Source: Bacteroidia bacterium (lineage in GTDB: Bacteria; Bacteroidota; Bacteroidia; Bacteroidales; UBA932). From it: a stretch of 7,943 bases of DNA. The stretch is taken from the NCBI GenBank assembly GCA_025996715.1, contig BNTQ01000111.1, positions 1 through 7,943 on the forward strand. Reading direction: 5' to 3'. The notes below the pieces were generated by a model. That model was given only the letters and a program-made list of their open reading frames with translations, did not search any database and was not told the DNA's origin. Below, piece after piece: positions 1 to 5,633 of the stretch (position 1 is the first letter of the stretch; every line of letters begins with the position of its first letter). A program made the position numbers and the translations under genes.

Positions 1-145
1 CCTGCAAGTGTCCATAGTTTTGCAATATATAATTAACGTCGTTTTGATGAATCACGTGCTCCAAATAGCGCAACACAAACGCCGGCAACCGCCGCACCAA
101 GCGAGGACTTTTATTCGCCAAAATTTGCTCTACATTTACAAGCAT
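1..145 (-). CDS. Probable lysophospholipid / glycerol acyltransferase, N-terminal fragment (cut by window edge)
   Basis: An open frame of 48 codons starts at the ATG 145-143 and runs off the left edge. An in-frame TAA lies just upstream of the ATG, so this start is fixed. The peptide begins MLVNVEQILANKSPRLVRRL and continues with a basic-hydrophobic segment (LPAFVLRYLEHVIHQND). From memory this resembles the start of Bacteroidota proteins annotated as 1-acyl-glycerol-3-phosphate acyltransferase or haemolysin-like acyltransferase, which open with a 'vIasKnPkllk.lP.fv..yl..i.hed' pattern. The catalytic HX4D motif would lie outside the window, so the function cannot be confirmed. It starts 27 bp after the stop of the methyltransferase gene and is probably co-transcribed with it. 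It is too short for a firm call; the gene itself is more certain than its product. Confidence 0.6.
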   Translation of the reverse strand, partial: MLVNVEQILANKSPRLVRRLPAFVLRYLEHVIHQNDVNYILQNYGHLQ

Positions 146-172
146 TTTGATAATTTACAATGAATTATATTC

Positions 173-1501
173 TCACTCAAACACTGTCTTTTGCACCAAA
201 ATCATTCCAAAGCACCTTCTCCCGTTGATATAAGGAACATATTCGCTATCCTGCACCATTTTATATCCTTTCTCTAATAAGCCATTCAAAATAATGCGGG
301 GCGATACGGCAAAAGGTTTTTTATACTTGTCGGGAATATATCCCTCATTGACTATCAGTATTTTGTTATCGTCATTTTTTTTGTATTTTTCAGGTATATC
401 TTTCAGCGGAATTATCTTTAGAAGTTCATATTTTGGTCGGTTTTTTATTGGCAAGTTAGTGTACCAATGACCTGCTGCATCTATAAGTCGTTTTCTGGTA
501 TCTTGAAACCAATCCACTCTGTTATATCCTGCCCATACTTTATTGTCTATAAAATAACGCATATATGCTTTATTTTTAACATTGGTAATATTTGAAATAA
601 TGAGAAATTTTTTGCCGCTTTTAATGGTAATTTTCCAATAATCTGCCGCTCTTGAAAATGGCGGATTGGTGCATACTATATCCGCATCCTCATTCAGTAT
701 TCTTAACGAAAGGGGGTCGTCAAAACTCCCTGTGTATCCTTTTGGCGATGTTTTTCTTATTTTAATTTTTCCATCTTCGCCTACTTCGTAAGTAATTAAA
801 TATACCACACTTTCGCTTCCTGCATTGAATAAATCTATCGCACCGGAATAGTGAGTACAAATCAGTTTTTTTAATCCCAAATTTTTGAAATTATGGATAA
901 AAAACAGAGCAAAAGCAGACGTTCTTTTCTCATTTATTTTTCCATTTCTTTCATCAATTGCATCATCACAATTGCAAAATACTACTTTATCTTTCCAAAT
1001 TTTTTTGTCATACATTGATATTTCTTTTTCAATATCTTCGTAGCGGGTATAAAACTCATCATTTTTGCTTTTTTGTGCCTTTTGCAACACCTCTTTTTTA
1101 GTCAATCCTCGCTCTTTAAGCGACGGCGTTGTCTTTTTTATGATTTTTACTATTGGATTTTTATCATCTGCCTTTGTAAATATCTCTTTGACAAATGATG
1201 GATGTAACTTAATCGATTTGACATATTCTTCAAATAAATCAGCATTGAAAAAATATATTTCTTTTTTCTTATCTTCTCTGAATTTTTGAAACTCATCTTT
1301 TATATCTTTTTCCACCTGCGTCATATCTTCTACTTCGCAAGTGAACAAATACCGGTAAATGTTCTCTTGCGATTTACCCGTCATATTATTATATTCACTT
1401 AGCCGCCTTCCCAAATCATTGGTTTTGCCAATTTTGCATTTTGAAGGTTCTAACGATGCTTGAACAATATAAATATATTGTTTTGCCTTTTCTTTTTCCA
1501 T
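173..1501 (-). CDS. GIY-YIG-like (T5orf172/MUG113) domain fused to EcoRI-type adenine-specific DNA methyltransferase
   Basis: The 442-residue protein has two parts. Residues about 7-100 look like the T5orf172/MUG113 branch of the GIY-YIG nucleases: YIYI at 9-12, CKIGKT at 22-27, RR at 32-33, then VEKDIKDEF (63-71) and a KEIYFF segment (80-85) where the family has its EWF-like end. KIG replaces YIG, as is common in this branch, and K68 stands where many members have histidine, so cleavage activity is uncertain. Residues about 140-442 match the EcoRI adenine methyltransferase family: the opening KSKNDEFYTRYEDIEKEI (144-161) and the amino-methyltransferase motif NPPF at 279-282. The methylase family would transfer methyl from S-adenosylmethionine to adenine N6 in DNA; the target site is unknown. 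The gene follows the DUF1016 nuclease by 30 bp. It is AT-rich (18 G+C in 1261-1320), which hints at horizontal origin. The ATG at 1501 gives a natural MEKEK start. Confidence 0.87.
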   Translation of the reverse strand: MEKEKAKQYIYIVQASLEPSKCKIGKTNDLGRRLSEYNNMTGKSQENIYRYLFTCEVEDMTQVEKDIKDEFQKFREDKKKEIYFFNADLFEEYVKSIKLHPSFVKEIFTKADDKNPIVKIIKKTTPSLKERGLTKKEVLQKAQKSKNDEFYTRYEDIEKEISMYDKKIWKDKVVFCNCDDAIDERNGKINEKRTSAFALFFIHNFKNLGLKKLICTHYSGAIDLFNAGSESVVYLITYEVGEDGKIKIRKTSPKGYTGSFDDPLSLRILNEDADIVCTNPPFSRAADYWKITIKSGKKFLIISNITNVKNKAYMRYFIDNKVWAGYNRVDWFQDTRKRLIDAAGHWYTNLPIKNRPKYELLKIIPLKDIPEKYKKNDDNKILIVNEGYIPDKYKKPFAVSPRIILNGLLEKGYKMVQDSEYVPYINGRRCFGMILVQKTVFE

Positions 1502-1531
1502 GATATATTATTTTTCAATAGTTTACAACTT

Positions 1532-2701
1532 CTATGTTTTGTTGTTTGGGCATAAATTTATCTGATTTTCAATTAATTCTTTCAATTTTTCCTTTTTGGG
1601 CAAATAAAGTTGATATTTTGATACAAAAAGTTGAGACGAAATGTTGTGCATTGCATATTCCACCTCAATATCGTCTTTTTCGCGTGCCAACACAATGCCA
1701 ATAGGCGGATTGTCGCCATCGTTGTTTTCTTCGGTTTCAAAATAACCGAGATACATATTCATTTGTCCAATATCTTGATAATCTGCGTTTTCACGTTTCA
1801 AATCAATCAACACAAAACATTTGAGAATGTAGTGATAAAACACCAAATCGACATAATGCGGACGATTGCCCAACACAATGCGGTATTGCCTGCCCACAAA
1901 GGCAAAGCCCTTGCCCATTTCGAGCAAAAACTGCTGCAACTGACTGATAATGCGGCTTTCAATCTCGGTTTCGCTTACCTGATACGGCTCTGGAATTTGC
2001 AAAAAATCAAGCACCGCCGGTTGTCGGATAAGGTCGGCAGGTTTTTCTACGCGATTTCCTTCGCAGGCAAGTTTCAAAATTCCTTCTTTGTCGCGTGAAG
2101 CCGCCAATCGCAAGTAGAGAGACGCTTTTTTCTGACGAATAAGCGCAGGCGTACTCCAATTTTCATAAATGGCTTGGTGCATATAAAATGAACGTTCGAG
2201 TGGGTCGTCAATTTTTAAAAGTTCAACCCAATGCGTCCAACTCAACCGCTGCCATTTTTGCGGGAGTTCTATAACAAACTGATTTCTAATGTTTTGTAAT
2301 TTGTGCGGAGCCTCCGCACCTTTTTGAGGCAGAGATTTTTGCGGAACTTCCGCAAATATCTTTTCAGGTAATTCCAATTTGTGCGGAGGCTCCGCACAAA
2401 TTGGGAAAGTGAGAAAAAACTGCTTCATTCTCTGAATGTTACTTCTGCTAAAACCTCTGCCGTGCAACAAAGTAAGGTCTTTTGACAGATTTTCGAGCAA
2501 TTTATTTCCATACACAGCCCTATCGTTACCATCTTGCTCGTATTCCACAATGTACTGACCTATTTTCCAATAAGTTACAACAATATGACTATTGACAGCA
2601 ATAACCGCTTGCTGCTGTCCCTGCTCAAAAGTTTCGGAAATTTGCGAAACTAATTGAGGGTAGTTGGTATTTGATTTTTCTATGTTGTGTTGTTTGTGCA
2701 T
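1532..2701 (-). CDS. DUF1016 / YhcG-family PDDEXK nuclease-like protein
   Basis: This is a 389-residue protein counted from the ATG at 2701-2699. A TTG two codons upstream is a possible but less likely start. The N-terminal domain carries family hallmarks VVTYWKIGQYIVEYEQ (about 41-56) and GRGFSRSNIQRMKQFF (about 81-96), and LSWTHWVELL (about 153-162) follows the linker. The C-terminal PDDEXK-like domain shows YVDLVFYH (283-290, D285), LIDLK (298-302, D300 and K302) and QDIGQMNMYL (309-318), the expected metal-binding D..DxK pattern plus Q. YhcG proteins are putative nucleases often seen near restriction-modification genes; their exact role is not settled. The linker at about residues 100-135 holds three related motifs (AEPPHK, AEVPQK, AEAPHK) encoded by DNA palindromes. 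dapF ends 40 bp upstream and the methyltransferase starts 30 bp downstream, so an operon is likely. Confidence 0.9.
   Translation of the reverse strand: MHKQHNIEKSNTNYPQLVSQISETFEQGQQQAVIAVNSHIVVTYWKIGQYIVEYEQDGNDRAVYGNKLLENLSKDLTLLHGRGFSRSNIQRMKQFFLTFPICAEPPHKLELPEKIFAEVPQKSLPQKGAEAPHKLQNIRNQFVIELPQKWQRLSWTHWVELLKIDDPLERSFYMHQAIYENWSTPALIRQKKASLYLRLAASRDKEGILKLACEGNRVEKPADLIRQPAVLDFLQIPEPYQVSETEIESRIISQLQQFLLEMGKGFAFVGRQYRIVLGNRPHYVDLVFYHYILKCFVLIDLKRENADYQDIGQMNMYLGYFETEENNDGDNPPIGIVLAREKDDIEVEYAMHNISSQLFVSKYQLYLPKKEKLKELIENQINLCPNNKT
2298..2404. repeat. Three in-frame palindromic repeats inside the DUF1016 gene
   Basis: There are three inverted repeats with the core TGCGGA-N(5)-TCCGCA or the same with one mismatch-free extension. 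Copy 1 (2303-2319) has 8-bp arms around a central C. Copy 2 (2338-2356) has 9-bp arms TTTGCGGAA / TTCCGCAAA. Copy 3 (2374-2404) has perfect 15-bp arms starting CCAATTTGTGCGGAG around a single G. The centres lie at 2311, 2347 and 2389, spaced 36 and 42 bp, so the frame is kept. They encode the AEPPHK/AEVPQK/AEAPHK motifs in the linker between the two nuclease-protein domains. They could fold as hairpins in DNA or mRNA. Confidence 0.9.
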
Positions 2702-2741
2702 AATCAAATTTGCTAACTTATAGGGTATGTAGATTTAATAA

Positions 2742-3572
2742 TTACCATAGATATTCCCCCTCAAACACCGTTACCGCGCCGCCTGTCATATACACGTGCC
2801 CGTCGTTGCGCCAGTCAATTTCTAAGTCGCCGCCGAGCAAGTGTAGGGTTGCTTTTTTGCCTATAATATGGTTGAGCGAGGCTGCTACCAATGCGGCGCA
2901 GGCACCTGTTCCGCAAGCCCAGGTTTCGCCGCTGCCGCGCTCCCACACGCGCATTTTGAGTTCGGTTTGGTTGATGAATTGCACAAATTCTACATTCACT
3001 TTTTCCGGAAACAAGGGATGCGTTTCTATGATTTTGCCAATGCCGTGCACGTCAAAATTTTGCACATCGTCCACAAAAATCACGGCGTGCGGATTGCCCA
3101 TCGACACAGCGGTAAAGTTGAATTGGTGTCCCGCTATTTCGATAGGGAAATTCACAACTTGCTCAGCATCTACCTTGACCGGAATTTTTGCAGGGGTCAA
3201 TTCGGGTGCGCCCATATCCACCTGCACTTTTTCAACTGCATTGTTTTGCACAAAAAGCAGCAGACGTTTTGTGCCCGCCAAGGTTTCCAACCTGAGGTCG
3301 GTTTGGGTGGTCAAGCCTTTTTCATAGACATATTTGCCAATGCAACGCGCAGCATTGCCGCACATTTGCGCCTCAGAGCCGTCGGCATTGAACATTCGCA
3401 TTTTGAAGTCGGCAACGGCGGATGGGCATATCAGCACTAAGCCATCGGCACCCACGCCAAAGTGGCGGTCGCTCACTTTGACAGACAACTCGTTGGGGTT
3501 GCCCATTTCGCTTTGGGTGCAATCAACATACACGTAGTCGTTGCCCGCACCCTGCATTTTTGTAAATTTCAT
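2742..3572 (-). CDS. dapF: Diaminopimelate epimerase
   Basis: DapF interconverts LL- and meso-diaminopimelate without a cofactor, in the cytoplasm. The product feeds lysine synthesis and peptidoglycan cross-links. The 276-residue length is normal for the family. The start MKFTKMQGAGNDYVYVDC is the family signature, with N11 in the substrate site. The two catalytic cysteines are visible: C71 in MCGNAARC and C220 in WACGTGACA. GNPH (159-162) and ERGSGET (211-217) are also conserved substrate-binding segments. Nothing is missing, so the enzyme should be active. The gene begins 97 bp after the DUF362 gene and is followed after 40 bp by the DUF1016 gene. No convincing TAnnTTTG promoter was found in the upstream gap, so it may be read from the DUF362 promoter. 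G+C is high compared with the methyltransferase gene (35 of 60 bases in 3421-3480). Confidence 0.97.
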   Translation of the reverse strand: MKFTKMQGAGNDYVYVDCTQSEMGNPNELSVKVSDRHFGVGADGLVLICPSAVADFKMRMFNADGSEAQMCGNAARCIGKYVYEKGLTTQTDLRLETLAGTKRLLLFVQNNAVEKVQVDMGAPELTPAKIPVKVDAEQVVNFPIEIAGHQFNFTAVSMGNPHAVIFVDDVQNFDVHGIGKIIETHPLFPEKVNVEFVQFINQTELKMRVWERGSGETWACGTGACAALVAASLNHIIGKKATLHLLGGDLEIDWRNDGHVYMTGGAVTVFEGEYLW

Positions 3573-3631
3573 ACCTATATTTTTAAATAAACATTTGGCA
3601 AATTCTATTATTGCGCAGAGTTTAAAAATTT

Positions 3632-3660
3632 TGAAACTTGAAACCTGAAACTTTGAAACT
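3632..3660. repeat. Heptanucleotide tandem repeat, four TGAAACY units
   Basis: Four units of the heptamer TGAAAC(T/C) lie at 3632-3638, 3639-3645, 3646-3652 and 3654-3660. One extra T precedes the last unit. The tract sits in the 97-bp gap between the DUF362 stop and the dapF start, close to the DUF362 end. It has no coding role in any called gene. It resembles the short heptameric tandem repeats seen in the intergenic DNA of some bacteria; no function is visible. Confidence 0.8.
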
Positions 3661-3669
3661 CTTTGTACA

Positions 3670-4782
3670 TCAAATAGTTACAAGTTTGTAATCTCTGGTG
3701 CCCAAACCTATTTTTTCGGCATGCTGCAAGCCCACGCTCCAATCGGTGTTGGGGTGCACGTAGTGGAATTTATCTTTGCCTATGAGGTTGATTTTTCCTT
3801 TTTCGTTGCCGCGCGAGCCGGGTAGCGAGGGTGCGGCGGTAACCAAGTCGGCACAGGCTTGGTCAAGGGCTACGGGGTCAAGCGAGGCAGCCATGCCAAT
3901 GTCGGGCACAATTGGAATGTCGTTGCTTGCCCAGCAGTCGCAGTCGGGCGACACGTTGGTGATGAAACTGATGTGAAAATGAGGCTTGTCCTTTAATGCA
4001 GCATAAGTATATTCGGCAATTTTTTTGTTCAAAAGTTCCGATGAACTGTCCCACACGGGCAGCACAGCATCAAAGCGGCACATGGCGATGCACTGCCCGC
4101 AGCCCACGCATTTGTTGCGGTCGATGACTGCCTTGCGGTGGCTGTTGAGTGCAATGGCACCGTAGTTGCAGTTGATTTCGCATTGACGACAAGAGGTGCA
4201 GCACTTTTCGTCCACAATGGGTTGCGAGGTGGAGTGCATATCTAACTTGCCGCCGCGGCTGGCAGTGCCCATTCCTATGTTTTTGAGCGCGCCGCCAAAG
4301 CCCGCCTGCTCGTGCCCTTTGAAGTGGTTCATACTCACAATCACATCCGCATTGGCAACGGCAGCACCAATTTTGGCAGTTTTGCATTGCTCCAAATCAA
4401 TGACAATTTCTTTGTAATCTGTGCCTTTTAGCCCATCGGCAATGATGACGGGGGCTTTTACGCTGAGCATATTAAAGCCGTTTTCGAACGCACTGCGCAG
4501 GTGGTCAATGGCGTTGGAACGCTGACCGGAGTAGAGGGTGCTGCTGTCGGTGAGAAACACCTTGCCGCCCATTTCTTGCAGGATTTCCACCATACGGTTG
4601 GCGTAGTTGTGCCGGATGTAGGCAAGGTTGCCCGGCTCGCCAAAGTGGATTTTTACGGCTACAAATTTTCCGTTGCAGTCTATTTTTTCAAGCCCGGCTT
4701 GCTGTGCCAATTTTCCCATTTTGCCCAGCAAGTTCTGCGGGGCGTTCACGTGTAAGTCTGTGAAATAAACAGTTGATGCCAT
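3670..4782 (-). CDS. DUF362 protein with two [4Fe-4S] ferredoxin-type clusters
   Basis: This is a 370-residue protein counted from the ATG at 4782-4780 (MASTVYFTDL). An in-frame ATG 18 codons upstream would translate repeat-derived leader DNA (LYS-poor FSTLNYLLLS), so the internal start is preferred. The N-terminal and C-terminal parts match the DUF362 family: VAVKIHFGEPGN (about 41-52), NHFKGHEQAGFGGALKNIGMG (about 152-172, family core) and SPDCDCWA near 278-285. Between them is a bacterial 2[4Fe-4S] ferredoxin module: C195xxC198xxC201xxxC205 and C225xxC228xxC231xxxC235. All eight cluster cysteines are present. No signal peptide is seen, so it should be cytoplasmic. Electron transfer is likely, but the reaction and partners of this family are not established. 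It stands between HU and dapF and may share a transcript with dapF. Confidence 0.92.
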   Translation of the reverse strand: MASTVYFTDLHVNAPQNLLGKMGKLAQQAGLEKIDCNGKFVAVKIHFGEPGNLAYIRHNYANRMVEILQEMGGKVFLTDSSTLYSGQRSNAIDHLRSAFENGFNMLSVKAPVIIADGLKGTDYKEIVIDLEQCKTAKIGAAVANADVIVSMNHFKGHEQAGFGGALKNIGMGTASRGGKLDMHSTSQPIVDEKCCTSCRQCEINCNYGAIALNSHRKAVIDRNKCVGCGQCIAMCRFDAVLPVWDSSSELLNKKIAEYTYAALKDKPHFHISFITNVSPDCDCWASNDIPIVPDIGMAASLDPVALDQACADLVTAAPSLPGSRGNEKGKINLIGKDKFHYVHPNTDWSVGLQHAEKIGLGTRDYKLVTI

Positions 4783-4803
4783 AATAATTGATAATAATAA
4801 ATA

Positions 4804-4824
4804 ATTGAGAGTTGAGAATTGAGA
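4804..4824. repeat. Heptanucleotide tandem repeat, three RTTGAGA units
   Basis: Three adjacent heptamers lie upstream of the DUF362 start: ATTGAGA (4804-4810), GTTGAGA (4811-4817) and ATTGAGA (4818-4824). Degenerate ATGAATGAAC continues to the right. The tract lies in the probable 5' leader of the DUF362 transcript. It explains the spurious N-terminal extension that an upstream start would give this gene. Confidence 0.75.
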
Positions 4825-4872
4825 ATGAATGAACAATTTTAAATTTTAAATCTTAAACTCGTAATTTTTTGA

Positions 4873-4880
4873 CAAAGATA
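4873..4880 (-). promoter_or_regulatory. Candidate Bacteroidota -7 element for the DUF362 gene
   Basis: On the minus strand this reads TATCTTTG, a full match to the TAnnTTTG -7 consensus. No good TTTG -33 element lies 19-21 bp upstream; the region is only T-rich. It would give a leader of about 85-90 nt before the ATG at 4782. The match is short and the flank is AT-rich, so chance is possible. Confidence 0.45.
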
Positions 4881-4915
4881 AAATATTTTTTTGAAAAAAA
4901 ATTGACTTATAGGCA

Positions 4916-4949
4916 CAAAAAAAGGAAACACAGAGGTTTCCTTTTTTTG
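4916..4949 (-). terminator. Intrinsic terminator of the HU gene
   Basis: A 14-bp perfect stem (4916-4929 with 4936-4949) encloses a 6-nt loop. Its core is GGAAAC/GTTTCC flanked by seven A on one side and seven T on the other. Read on the minus strand, the stem ends in a run of seven T, as in a Rho-independent terminator. It starts 15 bp after the HU stop. The A/T symmetry means it could also stop plus-strand transcription. Confidence 0.9.
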
Positions 4950-4964
4950 CATTGCTTGCAGATG

Positions 4965-5228
4965 TTACACTGCCAACTCGCTGCTTGCTTTGAATTTAGC
5001 AACTTTTTTGGCTTTAATCTTAATCTCTTCGCCTGTGCGAGGATTACGACCTGTACGAGCCTTGCGGGTAGCAACGCTGAAGGTACCAAAACCAACGAGT
5101 GCAACTTTATCGCTCTTTTTCAGCGATTTTGCAACAACTTCTGTGAAAGCATCTAAGGCTTTCTTGGCATCAACTTTTGTAAGTTCTGCCTTTTTTGCAA
5201 TGGCGTCAACCAATTCTGCTTTGTTCAT
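4965..5228 (-). CDS. HU-family DNA-binding protein
   Basis: This is an 87-residue nucleoid protein that binds and bends DNA as a dimer. The N-terminal helices ([18 protein letters not shown]) are followed by [10 protein letters not shown] (about 43-52) and the beta-arm segment [14 protein letters not shown] (about 58-71). The proline in RNP is the residue that intercalates into DNA in this family. The C-terminus FKASSELAV is slightly short against the common 90-residue HU. The ATG at 5228 follows an AT-rich leader without a Shine-Dalgarno sequence, as is usual in Bacteroidota. It is a single-gene unit: a strong promoter lies 50 bp upstream and a terminator lies directly downstream. HU versus a specialised paralogue cannot be told from this sequence alone. 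Confidence 0.96.
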   Translation of the reverse strand: MNKAELVDAIAKKAELTKVDAKKALDAFTEVVAKSLKKSDKVALVGFGTFSVATRKARTGRNPRTGEEIKIKAKKVAKFKASSELAV

Positions 5229-5276
5229 AACAAATAAAATTTAGGGTTAAATAAAAAAAAAACTAATCAACACGTA

Positions 5277-5308
5277 CAAAAGTAAGTCTGCTATTACGAT
5301 TTTCCAAA
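5277..5308 (-). promoter_or_regulatory. Bacteroidota-type promoter for the HU gene
   Basis: On the minus strand the -33 element TTTG (5308-5305) and the -7 element TACTTTTG (5284-5277) are separated by 20 bp. This fits the known Bacteroides pattern TTTG-N(19-21)-TAnnTTTG exactly. Transcription should begin near 5270, giving a leader of about 40 nt before the ATG at 5228. Confidence 0.85.
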
Positions 5309-5341
5309 TTTTTTGATAATTTTTTATTAACAAAAGCGCAA

Positions 5342-5391
5342 AAAAAATAAACAAAAAATGTAACTCATTGATTTTCAACAAATTACATTTT
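5342..5391 (-). terminator. Candidate terminator after tRNA-Leu
   Basis: A 9-bp stem pairs 5355-5363 with 5383-5391 (AAAATGTAA / TTACATTTT). The 19-nt loop holds a second small hairpin, TTGA-AAA-TCAA. On the minus strand the stem is followed by a T-rich run interrupted by single G and A bases. It starts two bases beyond the tRNA 3' end. The stem is AU-rich, so its strength is uncertain. Confidence 0.5.
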
Positions 5392-5392
5392 G

Positions 5393-5476
5393 TGCCCAAA
5401 ACGAGAATCGAACTCGTACGATATTGCTATCACTGGTGTTTGAGACCAGCGCGTCTACCAATTCCGCCATCTGGGC
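5393..5476 (-). tRNA. tRNA-Leu, anticodon CAA
   Basis: The 84-nt minus-strand gene folds as a class II tRNA. The acceptor stem pairs GCCCAGA with TTTGGGC (one G-U), with discriminator base A. The D-arm holds GGCGGAATTGGTAGACGC. The anticodon stem CTGGT/ACCAG encloses the loop CTCAAAC, giving anticodon CAA, which reads UUG. The long variable arm pairs GATA with TATC. The T-arm is ACGAG-TTCGATT-CTCGT. A long variable arm with discriminator A is typical of tRNA-Leu. The CCA end is not encoded. It has its own promoter on the right. Confidence 0.97.
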
Positions 5477-5502
5477 ATTTTTTTACAATTTCAAAGAAAG
5501 CA

Positions 5503-5535
5503 CAAAGGTACAAAAAAAATTTTTACTTCTGCAAA
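5503..5535 (-). promoter_or_regulatory. Bacteroidota-type promoter for tRNA-Leu
   Basis: On the minus strand TTTG (5535-5532) and TACCTTTG (5510-5503) are spaced 21 bp, matching TTTG-N(19-21)-TAnnTTTG. The tRNA 5' end is 26 bp downstream, so a short leader would be trimmed by RNase P. Confidence 0.82.
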
Positions 5536-5587
5536 TTTATTTAATGAAAAATCACTATTGCCCGATAAAAAAAGTGCAAACGCAAAA

Positions 5588-5615
5588 GTAGAGACACGGC
5601 ATGCCGTGTCTCTAC
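5588..5615. repeat. 28-bp perfect palindrome after the surface-protein gene
   Basis: Arms GTAGAGACACGGCA and TGCCGTGTCTCTAC (14 bp each) form a gapless perfect palindrome centred on CATG. It lies 18 bp beyond the stop of the T9SS-protein gene. On the minus strand only four T follow the stem, so it is a poor classical terminator, although it may still slow or end transcription. From memory, related GTAGAGAC...GTCTCTAC palindromes recur in intergenic DNA of various bacteria; this was not checked here. Confidence 0.9.
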
Positions 5616-5633
5616 AACATTGTTCAATGGTAA

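Noticed and set aside
1631..2098. Plus-strand frame of 155 codons opposite the DUF1016 nuclease domain
   Set aside because: The minus-strand frame carries the conserved YVDLVFYH and LIDLK motifs; the plus-strand peptide has none and no promoter or start context.
2710..3440. Long plus-strand open frames (205 and 190 codons) opposite dapF
   Set aside because: They lie entirely antisense to a complete dapF with both catalytic cysteines. The peptides show no recognisable domain and have the low-quality composition of shadow frames.
4783..4836. Eighteen-codon N-terminal extension of the DUF362 protein
   Set aside because: It is translated from the RTTGAGA repeat leader, has no family similarity, and the internal ATG at 4782 gives the conserved start.
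5393..5476. tRNA-Leu as an integration site for a mobile element
   Set aside because: I found no second copy of the tRNA 3' end, no integrase gene and no direct repeat in the window.
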